The notes under the pieces: model-generated
Seen by the model: the letters and a program-made list of their open reading frames with translations, nothing else
Database searches by the model: none
What the model was told of the DNA's origin: nothing
Shown: positions 24,318 through 32,360 of the stretch, piece by piece
How positions within the stretch are numbered: the stretch's first letter is position 1
Layout of the letters: each line of letters starts with the position of its first letter
Source: Glutamicibacter soli
GTDB taxonomy: Bacteria > Actinomycetota > Actinomycetes > Actinomycetales > Micrococcaceae
Assembly: GCF_003309065.1 (NCBI RefSeq)
Contig: NZ_POAF01000001.1
Location: 310,001 to 374,000 of the forward strand
Reading direction: 5' to 3'
DNA: 64,000 bases
Program-made: the position numbers and the translations under genes

Positions 24318-26012
24318 TTAGATGACCTGCGAGCAAATGGCTCGACCTGCTTGGCGACCGGTGAAGAGACAACCGCCCAGAAAAGTTCCCTCAAGAGCGT
24401 TGTATCCGTGCATACCCCCGCCGCCGAAGCCTGAGGCTTCCCCCACGGCGTAGAGTCCATTCAGAAGCCTGCCTTCCGGAGACAGCACACGCCCCGAGAG
24501 GTCGGTTTGCAATCCGCCAAGCGACTTGCGGGTCAGCACATGCAACTTCACGGCGATCAGCGGCCCGGCGGCAGGGTCGAGGATCCGATGCGGCGCGACG
24601 ACGCGCATGAGCCTGTCGCCCAGATACCTGCGCGCATTCCGGATGCTTTGCATCTGCGAGTCCTTGCTGAAGGCGTTCTCCACTTGGAGATCTCGTGATT
24701 CTATTTGCCGGCGCAGGAGTTCCGTGTCCAACTGTGCCTCTGGCGCAATCGCGTTCATTTTCGCGACCAGGCCTTCGAGAGTATCGGATGACACGAAATC
24801 CGCCCCATGCTCCAGGAACGCCGCGACGGGAGCCGGGGCGCCTTTGCCGAAAAGCCGGTCTTTGACCACTGCCTTGCGATCATGGTTGGTGAGGTCCGGA
24901 TTCTGCTCGGAGCCTGAGAGCGCGAATTCTTTCTCGATGATCCGCTGGTTCAAGACGAACCACGAATGGTCAAACGCGGAAGAGCTCGGATCGGTTCTCA
25001 GATGACGGAGGGTACCGATGGTGTCGTGCCCCGGCAGACCGGGCGCAGGCAGGCGGTTGCCGTTTGCATCGAACCACATTGATGTGGGACCCGGGAGTAT
25101 CCGGATGCCATGCAGTGGCCAAATCGGGTCCCAGTTTCTGATTCCTTCGGTGTAATGCCACATGCGATCGCGGTTCACGACGTTTGCCCCCGCAGCTTCG
25201 CCAAGTTCCAGTCCGCTACCATCAACGTACGCAGGCACCCCCGAAATCATGTGGGCTGGCGCGTTGCCAAGGCGGTCCGGCCAGTATTTCCTGACCAAAT
25301 CATGGTTGCCCCCGATCCCGCCGGTGGCCACGACCACTGCCTGCGAATGGATCTCGAACTCGCTTTCGACGACCCGAGAGGATCTGACGCCACGGGCACT
25401 GGCATCCGGCTCCAGGACGCTGCCGCGCACCCCGGTGACGGTCCCATCAGTCACGACGAGTTCGGTCACCCGATGCCTGAAGCAGAGATCTGCTTTGCCG
25501 TCCCGGTGCGCTTGAAGAACTTTCTCTGCGAAGGGGCCGCTAACGCCAGTACCCGTTCCCCATGAAATGTGGAAGCGTGGAACGGAGTTCCCGTGGCTTC
25601 CCGCGGCGCCGCTACCCCGCTCGGCCCAGCCGACAACCGGAGTCAGCTCGATGCCCTGTTCGCGAATCCACGAGCGTTTTTCCTCAGCGGCGAATTCAAC
25701 ATAGGCCTTGGCCCACTTCACAGCCCAGGCGTCCTGATCTTCCAGCCGATCAAACTGTGCGCTGTCCCGCCAGTCGCTCCAAGCAAGCTCGAAGGAGTCC
25801 TTGACACGGAGGTGCCGTTGCTCGGGCGAGTCAACGATAAACAGCCCGCCGAATGACCAATATGCCTGCCCGCCGAGATTGTTCGAGTTTTCCTGGTCCA
25901 GGACGGTTACGTGCAGCCCGGCGTCTATGACCTCGGCCGCCGCAACCAGTCCAGACAACCCGGATCCGATGATCACCACATCAGTTTTCAGTGCCTTGGC
26001 TCCCACTACCAT
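24318..26012 (-). CDS. FAD-binding dehydrogenase (fumarate reductase/3-ketosteroid dehydrogenase-like flavoprotein)
   Basis: A flavoprotein of about 564 residues. The N-terminal dinucleotide motif is VVIIGSGLSGLVAAAE, followed by an acidic-ended strand (VTVLDQENSNNLGGQAYWSFGG) typical of the fumarate reductase/KstD superfamily. The second FAD signature near the C-terminus is GLYAVGEASGFGGGGMHGYNALEG. It resembles M. tuberculosis Rv0785; the substrate is unknown. I placed the start at ATG 26012. The frame is open upstream to 26105, but the residues there are Cys-rich and atypical, and a GTG two codons further in is also possible. Confidence 0.85.
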   Translation of the reverse strand: MVVGAKALKTDVVIIGSGLSGLVAAAEVIDAGLHVTVLDQENSNNLGGQAYWSFGGLFIVDSPEQRHLRVKDSFELAWSDWRDSAQFDRLEDQDAWAVKWAKAYVEFAAEEKRSWIREQGIELTPVVGWAERGSGAAGSHGNSVPRFHISWGTGTGVSGPFAEKVLQAHRDGKADLCFRHRVTELVVTDGTVTGVRGSVLEPDASARGVRSSRVVESEFEIHSQAVVVATGGIGGNHDLVRKYWPDRLGNAPAHMISGVPAYVDGSGLELGEAAGANVVNRDRMWHYTEGIRNWDPIWPLHGIRILPGPTSMWFDANGNRLPAPGLPGHDTIGTLRHLRTDPSSSAFDHSWFVLNQRIIEKEFALSGSEQNPDLTNHDRKAVVKDRLFGKGAPAPVAAFLEHGADFVSSDTLEGLVAKMNAIAPEAQLDTELLRRQIESRDLQVENAFSKDSQMQSIRNARRYLGDRLMRVVAPHRILDPAAGPLIAVKLHVLTRKSLGGLQTDLSGRVLSPEGRLLNGLYAVGEASGFGGGGMHGYNALEGTFLGGCLFTGRQAGRAICSQVI

Positions 26013-26302
26013 ATCCCCGCTTCGTTGGAAGAGCTTCAGATAATGCTCAGAGCCTACGTGGCATCGGCAAATCACACCAGCCTTGCATTTGTTTGACTTG
26101 GGCAATAATTACAGAGCCCGAGGATCTAATCTCGACTGGACCAATCAGGCTGAGGCGGGCGCATTATCCGATTCTGTGAATGGCATACGAGCAAGCGCAA
26201 CACCGACACTGAAAATCGCTCAAACGAGGGCATCACGCAAGGAAACTAACGCGGAATGAGATAAACTTTTAAGCAGTTTCACGTTGAAGGGCGAAAGGGT
26301 AA

Positions 26303-27520
26303 ATGACACAGGCCACCAGCACAGCTTCTCGGAGAGTTCTCACCGAGCGGACTAGCATTAATCTCATTTTTCTAGCTGCTGGCATCTCTTTCGCATCGTG
26401 GGCCGGTCGCCTGACCGTCATTGATGAGGTCTTCAATTTTTCGGGCCTGACGTTCGGTTCATTCCTGCTGTGCATGACCGCGGGAACCCTATTGGGCATT
26501 TCGATAATTCCGATAATTAGTAGAAAAATAAATACTCGAAAACTACTTTTCTACTTCCCAATTCTACTCGCTGCGTGCCTTGTCGCCCTCGGTATTTCAA
26601 TTTCAATTACGCGCACACCAATAACTGCGTTTATCTTCCTTTTTATTAATGGGATATTTTTCGGATGCCTGGATATCATGATGAATGTCAGCGGCGCTCG
26701 TGTTGAACGGCATCAAGGGCGAAGCCTCATGCCGATATTCCATGGATTCTTCAGTCTCGGAACGCTACTCGGCGCGGGGATCGCGACGGCAACAATTAGC
26801 CTCCGGATGCTGACCATCTGGCATTTCTCGATTGTCGCCGCCATGCTGGTGGCTATCGCCGTTCTGGCACAGGTGGGGCTAGTTGGCTGGGAACAAGAAA
26901 ACTACGGAACTCGATCCAAACCGTCGAACAGGAGCAATACCGCGTCGAACCAAAAGTTGGGCCTGCTGCTCTTGCTCGGGCTCATGGTAGCCGGCCTAAG
27001 CTTCGCCGAAGGCGCGGCCAATGACTGGATTGCTCTGGCAACCGTCAATGGCCATGGCTTGCCCCATCACACCGGCGCGCTCATGTTCACCCTTTTCGTG
27101 GCAGCTATGACGGCCGGGCGGTTTGCTGGTGGCAAGATCGTGGACAGCGTCGGACCACGGCGCACCCTGCTGCTCATGGGCTCGATAGGGTTGGCCGGCA
27201 TCTGCATATTCCTGATCGGCCACGGCCCTATCGTCCTTGGAATCGCAGCGGTCATGTGGGGCCTGGGAAGTTCATTGGGCTTCCCGGTGGGCATGACCAT
27301 CGCCGCCTCGCAGGGCAGCAGACTTGGCCCCAACGCTGTAAGCATCATCAGCGCCTTCGGATACGGCGCGATGCTTTCCGGCCCACCACTGATCGGATTC
27401 GCCGTCGATCATACCGGCCTGCCGGAAGCCCTGTGGATCGCTTTCGGGGTCATGTTGATGTCCTTGCTGCTGACACCACGCGTAACCCGCGTGCCGGCAA
27501 AGATTACGAGTGTCGGCTAG
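26303..27520 (+). CDS. MFS transporter (YbjJ/fucose-permease-like), compositionally mosaic
   Basis: A 405-residue permease with about 12 hydrophobic segments. Two six-helix halves are joined by a hydrophilic, Asn/Ser-rich loop (about residues 205-220). The second half contains FAEGAANDWIAL and GRFAGGKIVDSVGPRR, typical of the YbjJ-like MFS group. The substrate is unknown. The first 200 codons are visibly AT-rich (AAA, AAT, ATT and TTA codons around 26500-26680), whereas the second half has the GC-rich codons of its neighbours. This suggests acquisition or recombination. Its TAG stop shares bases with the stop of the convergent Lrp-type gene. Confidence 0.88.
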   Translation: MTQATSTASRRVLTERTSINLIFLAAGISFASWAGRLTVIDEVFNFSGLTFGSFLLCMTAGTLLGISIIPIISRKINTRKLLFYFPILLAACLVALGISISITRTPITAFIFLFINGIFFGCLDIMMNVSGARVERHQGRSLMPIFHGFFSLGTLLGAGIATATISLRMLTIWHFSIVAAMLVAIAVLAQVGLVGWEQENYGTRSKPSNRSNTASNQKLGLLLLLGLMVAGLSFAEGAANDWIALATVNGHGLPHHTGALMFTLFVAAMTAGRFAGGKIVDSVGPRRTLLLMGSIGLAGICIFLIGHGPIVLGIAAVMWGLGSSLGFPVGMTIAASQGSRLGPNAVSIISAFGYGAMLSGPPLIGFAVDHTGLPEALWIAFGVMLMSLLLTPRVTRVPAKITSVG

Positions 27521-27963
27521 ACCGGCAGGACCGCCCTGCCCTTGATGTTTCGCATGACAATGGTGCTGGTCAACTTTTCAACCGCCGGCAAGTTCACCAG
27601 CACCTCGTCATAGACCCGCTGGTAGTGCGGCAGATCCTTGGCGAATACCCGCAGCAGGAAGTCGGGTTCGCCGAACAGGCGCTGCGCCTCCACGATGAGC
27701 TCCTCCGATTCGACGGCTGCCTCGAATTCCTTCAAATGCGAACGGTCCCTGAGCGTGACGAACACCAGCGCCTCGAATCCGAGCCCCAGTTGCCTCGGAT
27801 CGACCACGGCTTGGTATCCGGTGATCACACCGGACCGTTCCAGCTCGCGCATCCGTCGGTGACATGGCGCAACCGATAGTCCGACGCGGGCGGCAACAGC
27901 AGTGGCGCTCATTCGCCCGTCCTGCTGCAGTTCAGCGATGATGGCGCGATCCAATTTATCCAT
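27517..27963 (-). CDS. Lrp/AsnC-family transcriptional regulator
   Basis: A 148-residue regulator. The N-terminal helix-turn-helix (LDRAIIAELQQDGRMSATAVAARVGLSVAPCHRRMRELE) is followed by a RAM/AsnC ligand-binding domain (GEPDFLLRVFAKD, LPAVEKLTSTIVMRNIKG). Start ATG 27963 (MDKLDRAI) is the family-typical start. It is divergent from a LysE-type exporter, the classic arrangement in which the regulator senses an amino acid and induces its export. An AT-rich palindrome lies 15 bp upstream of its start. Confidence 0.93.
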   Translation of the reverse strand: MDKLDRAIIAELQQDGRMSATAVAARVGLSVAPCHRRMRELERSGVITGYQAVVDPRQLGLGFEALVFVTLRDRSHLKEFEAAVESEELIVEAQRLFGEPDFLLRVFAKDLPHYQRVYDEVLVNLPAVEKLTSTIVMRNIKGRAVLPV

Positions 27964-27977
27964 AGCTTGATAGTACT

Positions 27978-27992
27978 GCACAAATATTTTGC
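27978..27992. promoter_or_regulatory. AT-rich palindrome in the Lrp/LysE divergent region
   Basis: GCACAAATATTTTGC is a near-palindrome (one mismatched pair) with an AT core, the kind of site favoured by Lrp/AsnC proteins. It sits between the two divergent starts. Confidence 0.45.
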
Positions 27993-28118
27993 TTAAGTTC
28001 TGAGTAAGAATGATTTATATTGCTCATGTGGTCCGTCAAGGCAAAGATTCGGCAAGCACATTTCCCGTTTTTTCTCCTAACGTTGTTCCCAGGTCATCAG
28101 ATACACACTGGAGGAACA

Positions 28119-28841
28119 ATGGAAATCAGTCAGCTGACGGGTTTTTTGCTGGTTTCAATTACCCTTGCCTGCACCCCTGGCGCCGACTGGGCCTACATCA
28201 TCTCCTCCGCGCTGGGAAAGACCAGCTACCGCCCGGCAGTCTGGGGCCTGCTCTCCGGATACCTGTTCCACACCGCACTTCTGGTCTGCGGCATGGCCGC
28301 CCTGGTGGCAAGCTCCCCCAATCTCTTGATGGGCCTGACCATGGCCGGTTCGCTCTACCTGCTCTGGCTTGGCATCTCGACGTTGCGCAGCTGGAAGAAA
28401 GCCAAGTTCTATGACGGTTCCGCCGGCCCGGGACTCCAGGAAGTCGCCACCGACCCTACACCGGACGCCCCGCAGGCGTCGGCTTCGGTTGCCCTGCTGC
28501 AAAAGGCCCCGACCGAGGTGAAGTCCGCCGGCGCATGGCGCGCCCCGTTCTTCAAGGGTCTGCTCACCAGCGGCACCAACCCCAAGGCCTTGCTTCTTTA
28601 TGTCGCACTGATCCCCCAGTTCCTCGATAGCGCGCAGCCCATGCCGATGACGGTGCAAACGGCCATTCTCGGCCTCGGGCACTTCGTGGTATCGATCGCC
28701 GTGTACTTCTCCGTGGCCAAGGCCGCCCGGGTCCTGCTTCGCTCCAGGCCCGTGGCCGCCCGCATGGTGACCTTCGGCTCCGGAATCATCATGATCGGCC
28801 TCGCTCTGGGTTTGATTTACGAGCAGTTTTTCGTCGTATAG
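28119..28841 (+). CDS. LysE/RhtB-family amino-acid exporter
   Basis: A 240-residue membrane protein with about six transmembrane segments. The N-terminal TPGADWAYIISSALG corresponds to the family signature PGPxxxxxxxxxxxxG, and SGTNPKALLLYVALIPQF in the second half is equally diagnostic. A charged central loop of about 50 residues (around 95-145) separates the two halves. ATG 28119 has GGAGGA 5 nt upstream; an in-frame upstream ATG has no such site. It is divergent from the Lrp-type regulator, which probably controls it. The exported amino acid is unknown. Confidence 0.9.
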   Translation: MEISQLTGFLLVSITLACTPGADWAYIISSALGKTSYRPAVWGLLSGYLFHTALLVCGMAALVASSPNLLMGLTMAGSLYLLWLGISTLRSWKKAKFYDGSAGPGLQEVATDPTPDAPQASASVALLQKAPTEVKSAGAWRAPFFKGLLTSGTNPKALLLYVALIPQFLDSAQPMPMTVQTAILGLGHFVVSIAVYFSVAKAARVLLRSRPVAARMVTFGSGIIMIGLALGLIYEQFFVV

Positions 28842-28849
28842 CTACTTTC

Positions 28850-28898
28850 TTGAACAGTGATCAAGAAAATTGAACGGTGATCAAGTATCCTCTTAATT
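28850..28898 (+). promoter_or_regulatory. Two BioQ-like operators and candidate promoter of the bioMNY operon
   Basis: TTGAACAGTGATCAA (28850-28864) and TTGAACGGTGATCAA (28870-28884) are imperfect inverted repeats TTGAWC-N3-GATCAA, exactly 20 bp apart. They resemble the TGAAC-N3-GTTCA type operator reported for the TetR regulator BioQ in actinobacteria. A weak -35/-10 pair (TTGAAC at 28870, TTAATT at 28893, 17-bp spacing) would be blocked by binding. Confidence 0.55.
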
Positions 28899-28990
28899 GT
28901 GGCCACCCAAGCCATGAACTAAGAGCATGACTGATCGAACTGCACCCAGCAGATCTCATCGGCCTTGCATGAGTGACCTGCTGGAGCATT

Positions 28991-29680
28991 GTGAACTTAC
29001 CTCAGATTCAACTGGAGAACGTGACGGTCAGCTACGACGACCGTGACGTGCTGACCAATCTCACGCTCGCACTCAACGAACAGCGCATCGGAATCATCGG
29101 TGCCAATGGTGCGGGAAAGAGCACCCTGTCCCGTCTGCTGAACGGATTGGTCCTGCCTACCACGGGCACCGTCCGCGTCGGCGAGCTCACCACGGCCAAG
29201 CATGCAAAGCAGATCCGGCGCGATGTGGGGTTCGTTTTCCAGAACCCCGCAAACCAGATCATCATGCCGCTGGTGGCCGAAGACATCGCCTTCGGATTGA
29301 AAAACCTCGGACTCGGAAAGCAGGAACGCCAGTTCCGCGTCGCCGACACCCTGGCGCAGCTGAACATCACGCATCTCGCGGAGCGTGAAAGCCATACCCT
29401 CTCCGGTGGAGAGCAGCAGATGGTCGCGCTGGCCGCTGTCATCGCGATGCAGCCGCGAACGATTGTCTTCGACGAACCGACCACCATGCTGGACTTGAAG
29501 AACCGGCTGGCATTCCAACGAGAAATCGCCCGGCTGGACCAGCGGGCCATCGTGGTCACCCATGACTTGGAGATCCTCGAGGACTTCGACCGGGTCGTGG
29601 TGGTCACCGACGGCGGCATCGGATTCGACGGGGCTCCGGACCAGGCCATCGCCCACTACCGTCAGTGGAGCCACGCATGA
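28991..29680 (+). CDS. bioM: Energy-coupling factor ATPase of the biotin transporter
   Basis: A 229-residue ABC ATPase. Walker A GANGAGKST is near residue 38, the Q-loop is VFQNP, the signature is LSGGEQQ, Walker B is TIVFDEPT and the switch His is in VVTHD. Its identity as BioM rests on the downstream bioN and bioY. The start is GTG 28991 with GGAG 6 nt upstream; an in-frame GTG at 28973 is possible but lacks a site. The stop overlaps bioN (ATGA), so the two are coupled. Confidence 0.93.
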   Translation: MNLPQIQLENVTVSYDDRDVLTNLTLALNEQRIGIIGANGAGKSTLSRLLNGLVLPTTGTVRVGELTTAKHAKQIRRDVGFVFQNPANQIIMPLVAEDIAFGLKNLGLGKQERQFRVADTLAQLNITHLAERESHTLSGGEQQMVALAAVIAMQPRTIVFDEPTTMLDLKNRLAFQREIARLDQRAIVVTHDLEILEDFDRVVVVTDGGIGFDGAPDQAIAHYRQWSHA

Positions 29681-30291
29681 TCGCGGCGAAAAATACGTCG
29701 TGGCTGTCCAGAACCCCCGCGGGATGGAAGTTCGGAACCCTGCTGGCGATCAGCATCAGCCTGTATCTGATCTCCTCCTGGCAGGTGCTGCTGGCCTTGC
29801 TGCTCGTGAGCATCGCCACCCTGGTATCGGCCCGGGTGGACTTCAAGCAGCTGCGCATGCCGCTGGTAACGCTGGCCGCCATCCTTGCCGTGGTGCTGAT
29901 CCTGCTGGGAATCCAAACAGGCTGGCTCAACGCAACCATCGCGGTGCTGCGCTTGCTCACCATGTGCATATTCGCCTATTCGGTCAGCCTGACCACGAGT
30001 TTCGACGCCATGCTGGAGCTGTTCCAGAAGGTCGCTTCTCCCCTGCGCGTTCTCGGCGCCAATCCGGCGCAGATCGCGTTGGCCCTGTCCATGGCCATCC
30101 GGTTCATCCCGGAGCTCAAACGCGTTTATCTTGAGGTCCGCGAGGCGCAGCACGCCCGCGGTCTGGGCAACAACCCGCTCGCGGTAAGCGTCCCGCTGGT
30201 CATTCGATCCCTGAAAATCGCGGACGAGACCGCCGAAGCGCTCGACGCCCGCGGCTATGATTCCGCACCGGCACGGCACCACCGGCTCTAG
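29677..30291 (+). CDS. bioN: Energy-coupling factor transmembrane subunit of the biotin transporter
   Basis: A 204-residue EcfT-type membrane protein with about four to five hydrophobic segments. The cytoplasmic coupling helices carry the two Ala-Arg-Gly motifs, EAQHARG and EALDARG, that contact the ATPase. The start overlaps the bioM stop (ATGA at 29677). Together with BioM and the S-component BioY it forms a dedicated biotin importer. Confidence 0.93.
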   Translation: MIAAKNTSWLSRTPAGWKFGTLLAISISLYLISSWQVLLALLLVSIATLVSARVDFKQLRMPLVTLAAILAVVLILLGIQTGWLNATIAVLRLLTMCIFAYSVSLTTSFDAMLELFQKVASPLRVLGANPAQIALALSMAIRFIPELKRVYLEVREAQHARGLGNNPLAVSVPLVIRSLKIADETAEALDARGYDSAPARHHRL

Positions 30292-30337
30292 CCGCCCCAC
30301 CACCCTTCATCGCCTTCACCCGTCTCTAGGAGTACCC

Positions 30338-30916
30338 ATGTCCACCACCACCGCCCCCTCCCAAACACGCAATACCGTGTACGTCGCAGTCTTCGCGGCG
30401 ATGATCGCCGCAATGGGACTGGTTCCGCCCATCACCCTGGGCGTCATCCCGGTGCCGATCACCCTGCAGACCCTGGGCGTCATGCTCGCCGGCGCCATGC
30501 TGGGCCCTTGGCGCGGTTCCTTGGCGTCGCTGGTCGTGATCGTGCTCTCCGTGGCAGGACTGCCGCTGCTGGCCGGAGGCCGCGGCGGGTTGGGTGTGCT
30601 GTTGGGCCCAACCGGCGGCTACCTGGTCGGATGGTTCTTCGGCTCGCTGGTCATCGGTGCGCTGTTCAAGTACTGGGTGATCCGCATGCAGTCCAAGCTC
30701 CTGCAGCTGGTGTCCGGCCTGGTTGCCACCATCCTCGGCGGCATCGTGGTGATCTACCTGTTCGGCGTCCCGTGGACCGCGGTTGTCACCGGTCTCGACC
30801 TGAAGACCTCGCTGGTCGGCTCCCTCGCATTCCTGCCCGGTGACCTGCTCAAGGCAGTGGTGGCCACGCTCGTCGCCCTGACCGTCCACCGCAGCTACCG
30901 CGGACTGCTGAAGTAA
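30338..30916 (+). CDS. bioY: Biotin transporter S-component BioY
   Basis: A 192-residue membrane protein. The N-terminal PPITLGVIPVPITLQTLGVMLAGA and the GGRGGLGVLLGPTGGYLVGW stretch are the diagnostic BioY signatures. About six hydrophobic segments bind biotin with high affinity. ATG 30338 has AGGAG 5 nt upstream; the frame open to 30257 is the bioN tail read out of frame. The acyl-CoA ligase gene begins 4 bp after its stop. Confidence 0.97.
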   Translation: MSTTTAPSQTRNTVYVAVFAAMIAAMGLVPPITLGVIPVPITLQTLGVMLAGAMLGPWRGSLASLVVIVLSVAGLPLLAGGRGGLGVLLGPTGGYLVGWFFGSLVIGALFKYWVIRMQSKLLQLVSGLVATILGGIVVIYLFGVPWTAVVTGLDLKTSLVGSLAFLPGDLLKAVVATLVALTVHRSYRGLLK

Positions 30917-30920
30917 CCTC

Positions 30921-32360
30921 GTGGATCTCTCGCTTGCCGTGGAGCATTGGGCTCGAAGCACGCCGGACCGGATCGCAGTGGCCTCCGCCAAGGAGGAACT
31001 GACCTTCGGCCAGCTGATGCTTCGGGCCCAAGGTCTATCCACGCGCCTTCGCCGGCACCCGGGCCTGCGCGTGGGCATCCATACCCAGGACCCGGTGGCC
31101 ATGGCGGTCGGGTTCCATGCGGCGGTTCTGGCCGGAAAGTCGCTGGTTGTCCTCGATCCAGCCTGGCCGCAGGAACAGCTAGCAGCAACCGCCCGACGGC
31201 TGGGAGCCGCCTTGGTGGTCACCGCCCCGGAGCACGCAGCTGTGCTCCAAAACCTTGGTTTCTCCACCCATTCGGTTCCAGTTGACGGCGCAGGTCCCCT
31301 GCACCCGGTCCGGCCGGCCTCTGCAGAGCGCGAACTGCTGGTCATCTGCACCTCCGGATCCAGCGGCGAGCCCAAGGCGATCGTGCGCAGCCAGGGCTCA
31401 TGGCAGCAGTCGCTGTCCTCGGGCGCCGCGATCCTCGGCGCAGTTCCCGCCGCGCTCACCCTATGCCCCGGGCCGATATCCCATGGGCTCGGACTGTACG
31501 CGCTGGTCGAATCGCTGCATACCGGTGGAACCCTGCTGGCCAGCGGACGCTGGAACACCGATACTGCCCGCACCCTGCTTGGAAGGTACGCCTGTACCCG
31601 CATCGTCTCGGTCCCAACGATCATCCAGCGGCTGCTCGATGCGTCCCCCGACGGCGCACTGGACTCGCTTACCACGGTGGTCAGCGGCGGTGAACCGCTG
31701 CCCGCCCCCACGGTGGAGACGATTTTCACCGATACCCCTGCGACGGCCTGCACCGAATACTACGGCAGCTCGGAGCACAGCCTGATTGCCTACCGCCACC
31801 GCGAACCAGGCGAAGAGCCCGCCGGAAACTTCATTGGCATTCCGTTCCACGGGGTGAAGGTGCACATCCACCGTGAGGAGGGCGCTTCGCCCGGGGGCGC
31901 GATCTTCGTAGACAGCCCGTTCAACGCCGAAGGCTACGATTCTTCCGGCGCCGTGTGCATCAATCGGTGCGGAGCCTCCACCAGCGTCGGCGACCTCGGG
32001 CGGCTGCTCGACGATGGCCGATTGGAACTTCACGGACGCGGCGGAGCGATGCTCAACCTCAACGGCAATAACGTGCATCCGGGTGAAATCGCGCAGGCCT
32101 TCGCACGGCTTGGCCTGGCGGACGTGCGGATCCGCATGTCCTTGCGCGGCGGCAGCAAAACGCTGCTGGCCTACACCTGCACGGAACCGCAGCCGGGCCC
32201 GGAGCTTGCCGGCCGGCTGCGCGAGCTGCTGCCGAGCTACAAGATCCCCCGCGAACTGGTATTTCTTGAACGCTGGCCGATGACTTCCAGCGGAAAGATC
32301 GCCGACGCCGAACTTCCCGATTCGGGTATTCCCGACCTAGCGAAGGTGGCCCTGAGATGA
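30921..32360 (+). CDS. AMP-forming acyl-CoA ligase (ANL superfamily), biotin-operon linked, YhfT-like
   Basis: A 479-residue adenylate-forming enzyme. The motifs are intact: ICTSGSSGEPKAI (P-loop, about residues 142-154), TEYYGSSE (A5), VGDLGRL (A7), LNGNNVHPGEI (A8) and the C-terminal catalytic lysine in TSSGKI (A10). It lacks a carrier domain, so it should make an acyl-CoA. The position directly after bioY and before a thiolase homologue matches the B. subtilis order yhfU(bioY)-yhfT-yhfS, a BirA-controlled operon. A role with biotin precursors or scavenging is inference. The start is GTG 30921. Confidence 0.88.
   Translation: MDLSLAVEHWARSTPDRIAVASAKEELTFGQLMLRAQGLSTRLRRHPGLRVGIHTQDPVAMAVGFHAAVLAGKSLVVLDPAWPQEQLAATARRLGAALVVTAPEHAAVLQNLGFSTHSVPVDGAGPLHPVRPASAERELLVICTSGSSGEPKAIVRSQGSWQQSLSSGAAILGAVPAALTLCPGPISHGLGLYALVESLHTGGTLLASGRWNTDTARTLLGRYACTRIVSVPTIIQRLLDASPDGALDSLTTVVSGGEPLPAPTVETIFTDTPATACTEYYGSSEHSLIAYRHREPGEEPAGNFIGIPFHGVKVHIHREEGASPGGAIFVDSPFNAEGYDSSGAVCINRCGASTSVGDLGRLLDDGRLELHGRGGAMLNLNGNNVHPGEIAQAFARLGLADVRIRMSLRGGSKTLLAYTCTEPQPGPELAGRLRELLPSYKIPRELVFLERWPMTSSGKIADAELPDSGIPDLAKVALR

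Noticed and set aside
26013-26105. N-terminal Cys-rich extension of the FAD dehydrogenase
   Set aside because: The FAD motif sits at the normal distance from ATG 26012. The extension contains atypical residues and lacks a ribosome-binding site.
24033-26302. Genomic island integrated at tRNA-Arg
   Set aside because: No integrase and no repeat of the tRNA 3' end were found downstream. The accessory genes may have been acquired, but there are no clear island borders.
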